Source: Bacteroidales bacterium (GTDB lineage Bacteria > Bacteroidota > Bacteroidia > Bacteroidales > P3). From it: 5,257 nucleotides of DNA. The position numbers were made by a program, and so were the translations under genes. Location: contig JAITVC010000088.1 in the NCBI GenBank assembly GCA_031286005.1, positions 1 through 5,257 on the forward strand, read 5' to 3'. Positions 1 to 5,257 of the stretch are shown piece after piece. Positions within the stretch are counted from its first letter, which is position 1. Each line of letters begins with the position of its first letter. The notes beneath the pieces were generated by a model, which saw only the letters and a list, made by a program, of their open reading frames with translations, ran no database searches and was not told where the DNA came from.

Positions 1-1500
1 GAACATCGCCACGAAATAGTCATTCGTCGCACGCAATACGAACTGCGCAAAGCAGAAGAACGTGCTCATATCCTCGAAGGCTTACTTAAAGCGTTGGACA
101 TCATCGACGAAATTATTGCGTTAATCCGTGCTTCGGAAACCGTTCAAGAGGCCGTTCAAGGCTTGATTACGAAATGGGATTTCTCCGAAATTCAAGCTAA
201 AGCAATTGTCGAAATGCGCCTACGTCAGTTAGCTGGTTTAGAACGCAAAAAATTACAAGACGAATACGACGAGTTGATGATATTTATCGCTCGTTGCAAA
301 GAAATCTTGGCCAACGAAAGCATCCGAATGCAAATCATCAAGGATGAAATGTTGGATATGAAAGCCAAATTCGGCGACGAACGCCGTTGCCGCATCGAAT
401 ATTCGGCTTCAGAGTTTCGCATTGAAGATATGATTGCCGATGATGATGTTGTGATTACAATCTCGCATTTAGGTTATATCAAACGCACGCCATTAACTGA
501 ATATCAACGTCAAAATAGGGGAGGAAAAGGGGCGAAAGGTAGTGATGTTCGCGATCAAGACTTCGTAGAACATTTATTTGTTGCTTCGATGCACAACTAC
601 ATGTTGCTGTTCACCGAAAAAGGCAAGTGCTTCTGGATGCGTGTATTCGATATTCCGGAAGGCACTCGTACGTCAAAAGGTCGTGCTATTCAAAATATGA
701 TTAACATTGAGCCGGACGATAAAGTTCGTGCATATCTCAATGTAAAAGATCTTAAAAACGAAGATTATTTAAAGGAAAACTTTATTATTCTTTGTACGAA
801 AGAAGGTATCATCAAAAAGACGTCTTTGGAGGCTTATTCGCACCCTCGCCAAAAAGGTATTGTTGCGCTGACCATTCGTGAAGGAGATCAATTACTTGAA
901 GCCAAATTAACGAACGGTACAAATGAAGTGATGTTGGCCTTGCGTTCCGGTAAAGCCATTCGCTTTAACGAAGCTAAAGTTCGCCCAATGGGACGTAGTG
1001 CTTCAGGCGTGAAAGGTATCACATTGCAAGGCGAAAAAGACGAAGTGGTAGGTATGATTTGTGTGGATTCCAAAGATTACGACATTTTGGTAGTTTCTGA
1101 AAAAGGCTTTGGTAAACGCTCTGATTTGGATGATTATCGCGAAACAAATCGTGGCGGCAAGGGTGTCAAAACAATTAGCATCACAGACAAAACCGGTGCC
1201 TTGATTGCTATTAAAAACGTGAAAGATACCGACGATTTAATGATTATCAACAAATCCGGCATCATTCTACGCATGGCTGTGAAAGACTTACGTGTTGTTG
1301 GACGAAATACGCAAGGCGTTAAACTCATTAACCTGAGAGGATCTGATGCTATTGCTTCTGTAACGCAAGTTCCGGCCGAAGAGGAAGACGATACGCAATT
1401 GGATGAAAACGGTAATCCGATACTACCGGCAGAAACTGTAGAAAATACGGATGAAACAGAAATTCAAGAAACACTTGAACAAACAGACGAACAAAACTAA
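1..1500 (+). CDS. gyrA: DNA gyrase subunit A, C-terminal part (5' truncated by window edge)
   Basis: GyrA is the DNA-cleaving and DNA-wrapping subunit of gyrase (A2B2), which introduces negative supercoils using ATP. The reading frame is open from base 1, so the true start and the catalytic tyrosine region lie upstream; the TTG at 94 is an internal leucine codon. In window numbering, residues 1-30 match the conserved GyrA stretch RKAEERAHILEGL. Residues about 32-145 form the helical tower end and coiled-coil/C-gate region (MRLRQLAGLERKKL). The DNA-wrapping beta-pinwheel begins near residue 149 (VVITISHLGYIKRTPL). A GyrA box, QNRGGKG, lies at 171-177 (bases 511-531), one residue off the QRRGGKG consensus. 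Later blades show GRSASGVKGITL, NRGGKG (383-388) and GRNTQGVKLINL. Residues 458-499 are an acidic tail with 16 Asp/Glu and no Lys/Arg. The GyrA box and complete pinwheel favour GyrA over ParC. It is probably co-transcribed with the TPR gene 30 bp downstream. Confidence 0.96.
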   Translation, partial: EHRHEIVIRRTQYELRKAEERAHILEGLLKALDIIDEIIALIRASETVQEAVQGLITKWDFSEIQAKAIVEMRLRQLAGLERKKLQDEYDELMIFIARCKEILANESIRMQIIKDEMLDMKAKFGDERRCRIEYSASEFRIEDMIADDDVVITISHLGYIKRTPLTEYQRQNRGGKGAKGSDVRDQDFVEHLFVASMHNYMLLFTEKGKCFWMRVFDIPEGTRTSKGRAIQNMINIEPDDKVRAYLNVKDLKNEDYLKENFIILCTKEGIIKKTSLEAYSHPRQKGIVALTIREGDQLLEAKLTNGTNEVMLALRSGKAIRFNEAKVRPMGRSASGVKGITLQGEKDEVVGMICVDSKDYDILVVSEKGFGKRSDLDDYRETNRGGKGVKTISITDKTGALIAIKNVKDTDDLMIINKSGIILRMAVKDLRVVGRNTQGVKLINLRGSDAIASVTQVPAEEEDDTQLDENGNPILPAETVENTDETEIQETLEQTDEQN

Positions 1501-1530
1501 TAATCAACAATAAACAAAAAAAACATAGTC

Positions 1531-2682
1531 ATGAAAAAGATTACCTTACTCTGGGCTATCATGTGCATGTCTGCAATGGTATTTGCCCAAACGAAGAACT
1601 TAAAAAGCGCCGACCGATCGCTCAAAAACGGTAAACTTGATAAGGCTGTTGAGTCTATCAAATTAGCAATGGCAGAACCTGAAAATCAAGCTGAGCCTAA
1701 CGCTTGGTTCAGTCAAGCCAAAATTTATACCGCTGTAACAGCCACGGACAAACCCGAATACAAAGATTTGGAGAAAAATTCGGCTAATTTAGCTATGGAA
1801 TCCTTTCAAAAAGCCTTTGAATTAGACCCATCCGGAAAAATTAAAATATTGGGCAGTCTGGAAGTTGGTAAATTGGTAAACGCAACCTACGATTTAGGAG
1901 CAACACTGTATGCCGAGCAAAAATTTTTGGATGCTGCTACCGCTTTCAAATTAACCGTTGCTGCAAATACGCTCATTGATGTGATAGATACCAATGCTAT
2001 TTTTAATACGGCACTCTGTGCTGATGCCGGACAAGACAAAAAAACAGCAAAAGAATACTATACAAAACTTGTTGAACTTAAAGCCAATCAACCAAATGCT
2101 TATATTTCTTTAGCCGGTATGGTTAGAGATGAAGGCGATAAAGCAGAAGCACAAAGATTGGCAGATATGGCAGTGGAAATGTTTCCCGGCAACTATAATG
2201 TGGCAATCAATGCATCGGGCATTCATTTGACGACTGAAAATTCGGCTCGTGCTCAACAAATTTTAAATCATTTGACCGAAACACAGGATACTAATCAATT
2301 AGTATTTTTTGCTTTAGGTGTGGCTTATGACCAAATGAAAAACCCGGTAGAAGCCGAAAAAGCATATCTGAGAGCTATCGAACTGAAACCGGATTATTTC
2401 GACGCCATTTTCAATTTAGGTGCATTTTATGTAAACCAAGGCATTGAAATTAAAAAAGAAGCCGACGGATTACCTCTAAGCGAAACAGCAAAATACGAAG
2501 CAATGGTCGCACAATCGAATGAAATGTTCAAAAAAGCCATTCCAATGTTGGAAAAAGCATTGAACGATAAACCCAACGATATTCCGGTAATGTCTACACT
2601 GAAAGACCTTTACGTGCATCTGCAAATGATGGATAAAGCCAAGGAAATCAGCGATCAAATAGAGGAATTAGGCACTAACTAA
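1531..2682 (+). CDS. Secreted tetratricopeptide-repeat protein
   Basis: This is a 383-residue protein of unknown specific role, probably periplasmic or envelope-associated. Residues 1-19 form a signal peptide: Lys2-Lys3, a hydrophobic core, and a likely cut at VFA|Q before Gln20. There is no lipobox cysteine at the cut, so it is not predicted to be a lipoprotein. The rest is helical and built from TPR-like pairs. The clearest unit is residues 255-289 (FALGVAYDQMKNPVEAEKAY, then LRAIELKPDY), with weaker units near 23-46, 54-100, 118-145, 155-185, 188-219 and 332-378. TPRs are protein-interaction scaffolds, and no catalytic motif is visible. The ATG at 1531 is chosen because it gives the complete signal peptide and follows an A-rich leader without a Shine-Dalgarno sequence, as is usual in Bacteroidetes. 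The gene sits 30 bp after gyrA and ends at a terminator, so it is probably the last gene of the gyrA transcript. From memory, a TPR gene after gyrA is common in Bacteroidales. Confidence 0.9.
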   Translation: MKKITLLWAIMCMSAMVFAQTKNLKSADRSLKNGKLDKAVESIKLAMAEPENQAEPNAWFSQAKIYTAVTATDKPEYKDLEKNSANLAMESFQKAFELDPSGKIKILGSLEVGKLVNATYDLGATLYAEQKFLDAATAFKLTVAANTLIDVIDTNAIFNTALCADAGQDKKTAKEYYTKLVELKANQPNAYISLAGMVRDEGDKAEAQRLADMAVEMFPGNYNVAINASGIHLTTENSARAQQILNHLTETQDTNQLVFFALGVAYDQMKNPVEAEKAYLRAIELKPDYFDAIFNLGAFYVNQGIEIKKEADGLPLSETAKYEAMVAQSNEMFKKAIPMLEKALNDKPNDIPVMSTLKDLYVHLQMMDKAKEISDQIEELGTN

Positions 2683-2696
2683 AATTCTATCATAAT

Positions 2697-2728
2697 GGGG
2701 TAAACATATAAAGTTTGCCCCTTATTTT
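2697..2728 (+). terminator. Intrinsic terminator after the gyrA-TPR unit
   Basis: The arms GGGGTAAAC (2697-2705) and GTTTGCCCC (2713-2721) pair over 9 bp with a single T-G wobble, around a 7-base loop (ATATAAA). A T-rich tract, TTATTTT (2722-2728), follows. The hairpin begins 14 bases after the TPR stop codon. This is a typical Rho-independent terminator on the + strand and separates the two transcription units. The tract downstream of the stem is interrupted by one A, so efficiency is not certain. Confidence 0.85.
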
Positions 2729-2755
2729 CATTCACGCTATTTAACATAATATAAA

Positions 2756-2792
2756 TTACACATTAAAATATTGTGTGTAAATTATTTACACA
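2756..2792. promoter_or_regulatory. Candidate operator: three TTACACA/TGTGTAA half-sites
   Basis: A perfect inverted repeat, TGTGTAAA (2774-2781) and TTTACACA (2785-2792), is separated by the 3-base spacer TTA. A third half-site, TTACACA, lies at 2756-2762, so TTACACA/TGTGTAA occurs three times in 37 bases, with centres about 18 and 12 bases apart. The cluster ends 6 bases before the -33 element of the promoter for the carbamoyltransferase gene, where a regulator could control access of RNA polymerase. The symmetry suggests a dimeric or oligomeric DNA-binding protein. ArgR is a natural guess given the downstream gene, but the sequence is not a clear match to the E. coli ARG box (TGAAT-type arms), and a CRP-type site would have different spacing. 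The regulator is therefore unassigned. The surrounding AT-rich DNA raises the chance of fortuitous repeats. Confidence 0.5.
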
Positions 2793-2798
2793 ATTGTC

Positions 2799-2830
2799 TT
2801 GCTATATTTTCATTTTTTTTCGTATCTTTG
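2799..2830 (+). promoter_or_regulatory. Bacteroidetes-type promoter for the carbamoyltransferase unit
   Basis: The -7 element TATCTTTG (2823-2830) matches the Bacteroidetes primary-sigma consensus TAnnTTTG exactly. A TTG at 2799-2801 lies 21 bases upstream and fits the -33 element. The spacer is strongly T-rich (TTTTTTTT at 2813-2820). Transcription would start near 2835, giving a leader of about 20 bases that is A-rich and has no Shine-Dalgarno sequence. The position just upstream of the ATG at 2857, and downstream of the terminator of the preceding unit, supports the call. Confidence 0.82.
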
Positions 2831-2856
2831 CATCCAAAATCAAACATATAATCATT

Positions 2857-3858
2857 ATGGCATTTAATTTAAGAAACCGTAACTTCCTCAAATTATTGGA
2901 TTTTACACCACAAGAAATCAAGTATCTGCTCAACCTTTCGGCTGATTTGAAAAAAGCCAAATACACCGGAACCGAGCAACAACGCCTCAAAGGCAAAAAC
3001 ATCGTGCTTTTATTTGAAAAGGATTCCACACGCACACGCTGCTCATTTGAAGTGGCCGCTTTGGATCAAGGCGCACATGTTACCTATTTAGGACCTTCCG
3101 GCTCACAAATGGGCAAAAAAGAATCCATGAAAGACACGGCCCGTGTGCTTGGCCGTTTGTATGATGGTATCGAATATCGTGGCTATGCGCAAGAAATTGT
3201 GGAAACACTGGGCGAATATGCAGGTGTGCCCGTATGGAATGGCTTAACCACCGAATTTCATCCTACACAAATCTTGGCCGACTTCTTGACCATGACCGAG
3301 CATAGCGACAAACCACTTCATCAAGTGAAATTCGCTTATTTGGGCGATGCTCGCAATAATATGGGTAACTCGTTGATGGTTGGCGCAGCCAAAATGGGTA
3401 TGGATTTTCGTGCTGTGGCGCCTAAAAAGTGCTGGCCGGAAGAATGGCTTGTGAAAACATGCCAAGAAATAGCCAAAGAAACCGGCGCTAAAATCACGTT
3501 GACAGAGAAAGTTGATGAAGGCGTTAAAGGCGTGGATTTCCTCTATACCGACGTGTGGGTATCCATGGGAGAGCCTGCTGAAGTGTGGGCAGAACGCATC
3601 AAATTGCTGAAACCGTATCAAATCAACACCAAAGTTGTGAAAGCTACAGGCAACCCTAACGTGAAATTCATGCACTGCCTACCTGCATTCCACAACCTCG
3701 AAACAGAAGTTGGCCGTGATATGTACAAAAAATTCAAACTCGATGCCATGGAAGTTACCGAACAGGTCTTTGAATCCCCAATGTCCATAGTATTCGATGA
3801 AGCTGAAAACCGCTTGCACACCATCAAGGCCATAATGGTTGCCACGTTGGGTGACTAA
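2857..3858 (+). CDS. argF: Ornithine carbamoyltransferase
   Basis: This cytosolic enzyme transfers the carbamoyl group of carbamoyl phosphate to ornithine, giving citrulline, in arginine biosynthesis; the related ArcB runs the reverse direction in the arginine deiminase pathway. The 333 residues equal the length of the E. coli ArgF/ArgI and ArcB type. Visible motifs are the carbamoyl-phosphate site STRTR (57-61), GSQMGKKES (82-90), HPTQ (135-138), [10 protein letters not shown] (231-240, containing the ornithine-binding SMG), HCLPAFHN (273-280) and the late Arg319. All expected catalytic residues are present. The ATG at 2857 is chosen because it begins the conserved [13 protein letters not shown] start; an in-frame GTG at 2773 would place the promoter inside the gene. 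Its stop overlaps the next start codon by one base. A promoter and a possible operator lie directly upstream. The anabolic (argF) or catabolic (arcB) role cannot be separated by sequence here, since no carbamate kinase or arginine deiminase gene is visible. Confidence 0.95.
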   Translation: MAFNLRNRNFLKLLDFTPQEIKYLLNLSADLKKAKYTGTEQQRLKGKNIVLLFEKDSTRTRCSFEVAALDQGAHVTYLGPSGSQMGKKESMKDTARVLGRLYDGIEYRGYAQEIVETLGEYAGVPVWNGLTTEFHPTQILADFLTMTEHSDKPLHQVKFAYLGDARNNMGNSLMVGAAKMGMDFRAVAPKKCWPEEWLVKTCQEIAKETGAKITLTEKVDEGVKGVDFLYTDVWVSMGEPAEVWAERIKLLKPYQINTKVVKATGNPNVKFMHCLPAFHNLETEVGRDMYKKFKLDAMEVTEQVFESPMSIVFDEAENRLHTIKAIMVATLGD

Positions 3859-3860
3859 TG
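3856..3860 (+). other. TAATG stop-start overlap
   Basis: The TAA stop of the carbamoyltransferase gene (3856-3858) shares its last A with the ATG of the yigZ gene (3858-3860). Such one-base overlaps usually allow terminating ribosomes to reinitiate. This decides the yigZ start, since the conserved family sequence begins within a few residues of this Met. Confidence 0.85.
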
Positions 3861-4445
3861 GATACTTACCTAACCATACAATCCCCTACTTCGGGAAGTT
3901 TTAAAGCGAAAGGCAGCAAATTCCTGTCTTTCGCTTTTCCTATTGAGGCGGAAGATGATGTTAAGCCTATCGTGGCCAATCTGAAAAAGGAATACTACGA
4001 TGCTCGCCACCATTGCTATGCTTACATTTTGGGCTACAATAGCGAGAAATACCGTGAAAACGATGACGGCGAGCCATCGGGAACAGCCGGAAAACCTATC
4101 TACGGACAACTGCGCTCGAAACAACTGACCAACACGCTCGTGGTGGTAGTCCGCTATTTCGGCGGAACGAAGTTAGGCACCAGCGGATTGATTGAAGCCT
4201 ACAAAACCGCTGCTTCGGATGCTTTGGAGAACGCTCAAATCATCGAAAAGATTGTGATGAAAGAGCATCAGCTCTCGTTTGACTACGAGCAAATCAACAC
4301 CGTGATGAAGATTGTGAAGGATTTCGATTTGCAAATCGTTTCGCAAAACTTTGATAGCCGGTCGCAACTAACCTTCAAAGTGCGCCTGTCCAACGAGGAA
4401 CGAGTGCTGGCAATGTTTGAAAAAATCGGCGCCATCACACCATAA
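3858..4445 (+). CDS. yigZ: YigZ/IMPACT family protein (UPF0029 plus DUF1949)
   Basis: This 195-residue member of the conserved YigZ/IMPACT family has no established biochemical function in bacteria; the eukaryotic relative IMPACT regulates the translation kinase GCN2. The N-terminal UPF0029 domain spans about residues 12-122 and shows KGSKF (18-22), ARHHCYAY (49-56), the signature DDGEPSGTAGKP (69-80) and VVVRYFGGTKLGTSGLIEAY (96-115). The C-terminal part, about 138-193, fits the small ferredoxin-like DUF1949 domain. The length matches the usual 190-210 residues, so the gene looks intact. The ATG at 3858 uses the last base of the upstream TAA stop (TAATG), which implies co-transcription and probably translational coupling with the carbamoyltransferase gene. 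No membrane segment or signal peptide is seen, so the protein should be cytosolic. Confidence 0.93.
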   Translation: MDTYLTIQSPTSGSFKAKGSKFLSFAFPIEAEDDVKPIVANLKKEYYDARHHCYAYILGYNSEKYRENDDGEPSGTAGKPIYGQLRSKQLTNTLVVVVRYFGGTKLGTSGLIEAYKTAASDALENAQIIEKIVMKEHQLSFDYEQINTVMKIVKDFDLQIVSQNFDSRSQLTFKVRLSNEERVLAMFEKIGAITP

Positions 4446-4468
4446 TTACCACAGAAAAACAACTTACC

Positions 4469-5257
4469 ATGAAAAAAACACTCTACATCTTAACCTTAAT
4501 CATCGGCATGGGCAGCTATGCGATGTCTCAACAAACAGTCCAGATAGTCGATCGCTCGACTCGGAATCTCCATCAGCAAGTGCTTCAAGAAGAAAATCTG
4601 GCACATGCCGACAGCGTGGATGTTCGGGCAGAATTTCCGGGCGGCTACGAAGTTTACACACAATTCTTGAGGGACCATATACAATATCCGCAAGAGGCCT
4701 TGGACAGTCAGATTGAAGGACGGGTTTATCTGACTTTCGTGATTGAAAAAGACGGCACCGTAGAAAAGGTGTACCTGCACCAAAAGGTAGCAGGCGGATG
4801 CACCGAAGCCGTAACCAACGCACTCGCACAAATGCCCAAATGGAAACCCGGAAGCATCAACGGCGAACTACAACGCATAGGTTGGCAACTCGACATCGTG
4901 TTTAGATTACAGGATACAGCCGTTTTAACTCCGGCTGACAGACGACGAGAACGTGCGCAATATCTCATAGATAATAATTTTGTGCATCCTGATAGTATAG
5001 CTGTTCTGCCGCAGTTTCCGGGCGGCGAACAAGCCCGCCAAGCATTTCTTAACAATAATATGACGTATCCTACAGAAGCTCGTTGGAAAGGTATTCAAGG
5101 AACGGTTTATGTTTCATTCATCGTTGAAGAAGACGGAACTGTTACAACAGCAAGCGTGCATCGAGGCATTGGCGAAGCGTGTGATATGGAAGCCATGCGC
5201 GTGGTGATGAAAATGCCTAAATGGAAACCTGCTATCATGAAAAATGGCAAGCCCGTG
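4469..5257 (+). CDS. Secreted protein with two tandem TonB C-terminal-like domains (3' truncated by window edge)
   Basis: The frame is open from the ATG at 4469 to the window end (263 codons, no stop), so the C-terminus is missing. Residues 1-20 look like a signal peptide (Lys2-Lys3, hydrophobic YILTLIIGMG, likely cut at AMS|Q), with no lipobox cysteine. Residues about 56-148 form a TonB-C-like domain: FPGG, YP, EGRVYLTFVIEKDGTVEKV, GGC, and MPKWKPGSING. After a linker with a charged segment (156-163), residues 183-263 repeat the pattern: FPGG, YP, QGTVYVSFIVEEDGTV, GEAC, MPKWKP and NGKPV. Classical TonB uses one such domain to contact outer-membrane receptors and is anchored by a membrane helix with a proline-rich spacer; neither is seen here. 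The protein is therefore probably a periplasmic binding or envelope protein rather than an energy transducer. It begins 23 bp after yigZ, so it is probably in the same operon. The leader is A-rich with no Shine-Dalgarno sequence. Confidence 0.88.
   Translation, partial: MKKTLYILTLIIGMGSYAMSQQTVQIVDRSTRNLHQQVLQEENLAHADSVDVRAEFPGGYEVYTQFLRDHIQYPQEALDSQIEGRVYLTFVIEKDGTVEKVYLHQKVAGGCTEAVTNALAQMPKWKPGSINGELQRIGWQLDIVFRLQDTAVLTPADRRRERAQYLIDNNFVHPDSIAVLPQFPGGEQARQAFLNNNMTYPTEARWKGIQGTVYVSFIVEEDGTVTTASVHRGIGEACDMEAMRVVMKMPKWKPAIMKNGKPV
4634..4912 (+). repeat. First TonB-C-like domain repeat
   Basis: This encodes residues 56-148 of the secreted protein. It shares with the second copy the order FPGG, YP, G-x-VY-x-(T/S)-F-(I/V)-(V/I)-E-x-DGTV, a single Cys, then MPKWKP. 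At DNA level, TTTCCGGGCGGC (4634-4645) recurs identically at 5015-5026, and AAATGGAAACC also recurs. The rest has diverged, so the duplication is old rather than a recent tandem copy. Confidence 0.85.
5015..5257 (+). repeat. Second TonB-C-like domain repeat (partial)
   Basis: This encodes residues 183-263, from FPGG through MPKWKP to NGKPV. The final beta strand expected after NGKPV lies beyond the window. Compared with the first copy it is closer to the usual family ending (NGKPV rather than NGELQRIGWQ). Confidence 0.83.

Noticed and set aside
94..96. TTG as the start of a 468-residue gene
   Set aside because: The frame is open to base 1 and the upstream residues match conserved GyrA sequence, so this is an internal leucine codon of a truncated gene.
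2756..2792. Reading the half-site cluster as a riboswitch, attenuator or second terminator
   Set aside because: It lies upstream of the predicted transcription start near 2835 and beyond the GC-rich terminator. The stem is AT-rich with a 3-base loop and no following T-run, so a DNA-level operator fits better.
2774..2792. CRP/FNR-type binding site
   Set aside because: The arms TGTGT and ACACA are 9 bases apart, not the 6 of the CRP consensus, and lack the TGTGA/TCACA pattern; the FNR pattern TTGAT-N4-ATCAA is also absent.
2773..2856. In-frame GTG extension of the carbamoyltransferase by 28 residues
   Set aside because: It would run through the candidate operator and the TAnnTTTG promoter, encodes a stretch unlike the family N-terminus, and the ATG at 2857 gives the expected 333-residue length.
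3244..3675. 143-residue open frame on the - strand inside the carbamoyltransferase gene
   Set aside because: It lies wholly antisense to a strongly conserved enzyme gene. Its translation is rich in His, Phe and Cys with no recognisable domain, as expected for a codon-bias shadow.
4417..4716. 99-residue + strand open frame overlapping the yigZ end and the TonB-C gene
   Set aside because: It overlaps both genes out of frame and has low-complexity Ser/Arg-rich translation, while the frame from 4469 gives a signal peptide and recognisable TonB-C domains.
4496..5055. Three overlapping - strand open frames of 109-111 residues opposite the TonB-C gene
   Set aside because: They are antisense to a frame with two clear conserved domains and show no domain, signal peptide or leader of their own.

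Overview
The window looks like a core chromosomal segment of a member of the Bacteroidetes, probably order Bacteroidales. The evidence is the closely Bacteroidetes-like GyrA C-terminal sequence followed by a secreted TPR protein, a TAnnTTTG-type -7 promoter element, A-rich leaders without Shine-Dalgarno sequences, and a secreted TonB-C-domain protein. I see no mobile element, CRISPR array, tRNA or rRNA. The genus cannot be fixed from this window.

Layout: all five genes are on the + strand, in two apparent transcription units. Unit 1 (1-2728) holds the 3' part of gyrA, cut by the left edge. A 30 bp A-rich gap leads to a gene for a secreted tetratricopeptide-repeat protein, and a clear intrinsic terminator ends the unit. 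A 174 bp intergenic region follows. It holds that terminator, a cluster of TTACACA/TGTGTAA half-sites that looks like an operator, and a good Bacteroidetes-type promoter.

Unit 2 (from about 2835 to beyond the right edge) starts with a canonical ornithine carbamoyltransferase gene. Its stop codon overlaps the start of a YigZ/IMPACT-family gene (TAATG). After 23 bp comes a secreted protein with two tandem TonB C-terminal-like domains, cut by the right edge. This last gene is easy to miss because no stop codon falls inside the window.

Functionally the first pair joins DNA topology with a cell-envelope TPR protein of unknown role. The second unit joins an arginine/citrulline enzyme to two genes without an obvious arginine role. 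The most notable points are the probable operator upstream of the carbamoyltransferase gene, the canonical ornithine-type active site (some Bacteroidales instead use a succinylornithine enzyme), and the duplicated TonB-C protein. I found no convincing evidence of a wholly new system.
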